A stretch of 13,575 bases of DNA from Treponema sp. UBA4267 (GTDB lineage: Bacteria; Spirochaetota; Spirochaetia; Treponematales; Treponemataceae), in contig DGWD01000038.1 in the NCBI GenBank assembly GCA_002395155.1, positions 1 to 13,575 of the forward strand. Direction: 5' to 3'. Below the pieces are notes generated by a model. It was not told the origin of the DNA. It saw nothing but the letters and a program-made list of their open reading frames with translations, and did not search any database. A program made the translations under genes and the position numbers. Shown piece by piece: positions 12,964 through 13,575 of this stretch. Position 1 is the stretch's first letter. Every line of letters starts with the position of its first letter.

Positions 12964-12992
12964 AAAATACCACAAGATTTCAAAAAATGCAA
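12964..12992 (-). promoter_or_regulatory. Weak predicted promoter of the beta-helix gene
   Basis: On the minus strand TTGCAT (12992-12987), 17 bases, TATTTT (12969-12964), then 7 bases to the ATG at 12956. Box scores are poor in an AT-rich region; listed because the spacing repeats that of the other genes lacking a Shine-Dalgarno site. Confidence 0.25.
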
Positions 12993-13022
12993 AAAAAGAC
13001 TTTGCGCTAAAGGGGGATCAGT

Positions 13023-13073
13023 AAAAAAAGAGGTCTAGATACACTTGTTTTGAAGTGGATTTAGGCCTTTTTT
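13023..13073. terminator. Bidirectional intrinsic terminator with no gene ending at it
   Basis: Stem GGTCTAGATACACTT (13032-13046) with AAGTGGATTTAGGCC (13053-13067): 15 positions with two G-T wobbles and one mismatch, loop GTTTTG. Six Ts follow on the plus strand, and a run of seven As precedes, giving a T-run on the minus strand. This is the form of a bidirectional terminator, yet the flanking genes diverge from it. It may end a small RNA, act in the leader of the beta-helix gene, or be left from a lost gene. Confidence 0.6.
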
Positions 13074-13116
13074 AATGGGTTTTATCCTTTTAAAATTGAC
13101 AGAAAGATTTTCAATC

Positions 13117-13206
13117 TACGTTTGAATTTTAACATTTCTAACCCATACTTACCTTTAAAAAATGACAATATTTAATGTAAAATACCTTTGAATTCTAACA
13201 TTTTTA
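13117..13206 (+). repeat. 24-base direct repeat containing promoter -35 boxes
   Basis: The 24 bases at 13117-13140 and 13183-13206 match at 21 positions (shared core TTTGAATT/CTAACATTT), 66 bases apart. Each contains TTGAAT. In the second copy this is the -35 box of the ATPase gene promoter; in the first copy CATACT lies 16 bases further on as a weak -10. The repeat may be a regulator-binding site or a duplicated promoter. Confidence 0.55.
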
Positions 13207-13215
13207 TCGTATAAT
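13188..13215 (+). promoter_or_regulatory. Predicted promoter of the AAA_14 ATPase gene
   Basis: TTGAAT (13188-13193), a 16-base spacer, TATAAT (13210-13215), then 21 bases to the ATG at 13237 with AAGGGA (13223-13228) as ribosome site, 8 bases before the start. Confidence 0.6.
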
Positions 13216-13236
13216 ACGAATAAAGGGATAACGTGT

Positions 13237-13575
13237 ATGCTGAAACGAAATATATGGCAGGAACTTATAGAATGGAAAAATCGTGAACATAATCCTCTTG
13301 TGATTCGCGGTTTAAGACAGATTGGAAAAACTTTTATTGCAAAGGAATTCGGAAAACAGTTTTATGAAAATGTAGTTTATCTGGATTTACGTGCAAATAC
13401 TGCCGTTCATAAAGCTTTTGACGGCGATTTTGATGTGAACCAAATGATTCTTTCTATTACTGCGGTTGAACATACAGCCCGTTTTATCCCGAACAAGACC
13501 CTTCTGATTCTGGATGAGATTCAGGATTGTCCGAATGCCCGTAGCTCCCTTAAATATTGGGCTATAGATGGTCGT
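13237..13575 (+). CDS. AAA_14/DUF4143-type ATPase, 3' end outside window
   Basis: 113 codons are visible and the frame is open at the window end. The start MLKRNIWQELIEWKN is typical of the COG1373 family of ATPases (AAA_14, PF13173, followed by DUF4143, PF13635; full length about 380-430). Walker A is PLVIRGLRQIGKT (residues 20-32; family R-G-x-R-Q-v-G-K-T), the strand VVYLDL follows, and Walker B is TLLILDEIQDCPNA (89-102), the family's L-D-E-I-Q signature. The biological role of these widespread, multi-copy proteins is unknown; they are common in host-associated bacteria and often sit in variable regions. It has its own promoter and Shine-Dalgarno site and diverges from the beta-helix gene. 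Confidence 0.9.
   Translation, partial: MLKRNIWQELIEWKNREHNPLVIRGLRQIGKTFIAKEFGKQFYENVVYLDLRANTAVHKAFDGDFDVNQMILSITAVEHTARFIPNKTLLILDEIQDCPNARSSLKYWAIDGR

Noticed and set aside
1..13575. CRISPR arrays, rRNA genes, integrases or intact transposases.
   Set aside because: No regularly spaced repeats of suitable length, no rRNA-like sequence and no recombinase motifs were seen on either strand.

Overview
The window looks like a piece of a Treponema-type spirochaete chromosome from a host-associated or rumen lineage. This is inferred from the moderate-to-low GC, the mix of relaxed-lipobox lipoproteins, AzlCD, a DUF4080 radical SAM protein and MATE genes, and the GC-rich compound-hairpin repeats. 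No rRNA, tRNA or CRISPR array was found, so the genus is not proven.

Left part (1-5077, all + strand): the 3' part of a HipA-type kinase gene is followed 4 bases later by a small Ogt/MGMT-fold alkyltransferase. Then come an LCM-family SAM methyltransferase, a P-loop kinase-like protein, a decayed stretch, and a B12-binding-type radical SAM enzyme of the DUF4080 family.

Middle (5118-7655): the overlapping azlC-azlD pair (branched-chain amino acid exporter) is on the - strand. It is divergent from a glutathione peroxidase pseudogene carrying two internal deletions. Next are slyX and a higB-higA toxin-antitoxin operon (all -), bounded on both sides by GC-rich hairpin repeats. A palindrome overlaps the higB promoter and touches the start codon.

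Right part (7656-13575): a complete MATE efflux gene is followed by a 2.4-kb island. The island is closed at its far end by a second, direct-orientation copy of the last 156 bases of the MATE gene. The two copies differ at 16 positions, all synonymous. The island holds a GNAT-like gene plus a small partner gene (a two-gene cassette that may be a toxin-antitoxin or modifier module), a truncated ORF with a TIR-like start that runs into an IS21-like palindromic scar, an AT-rich S41-peptidase-fold lipoprotein, and what may be a glycosyltransferase tail. Beyond it are a beta-helix (pectate-lyase-like) lipoprotein, an intrinsic terminator with no gene ending at it, a duplicated promoter-like repeat, and the 5' part of an AAA_14/DUF4143 ATPase gene cut by the window end.

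Two themes stand out. First, the region shows much gene decay: a GPx pseudogene, a likely frameshift in the GNAT gene, truncated ORFs and a MATE tail. Second, several genes without a Shine-Dalgarno sequence (methyltransferase, azlC, higB, MATE, beta-helix lipoprotein) have a plausible -10 box only 6-8 bases before the ATG, which suggests leaderless or near-leaderless mRNAs. Genes inside operons and most island genes have ordinary Shine-Dalgarno sites.
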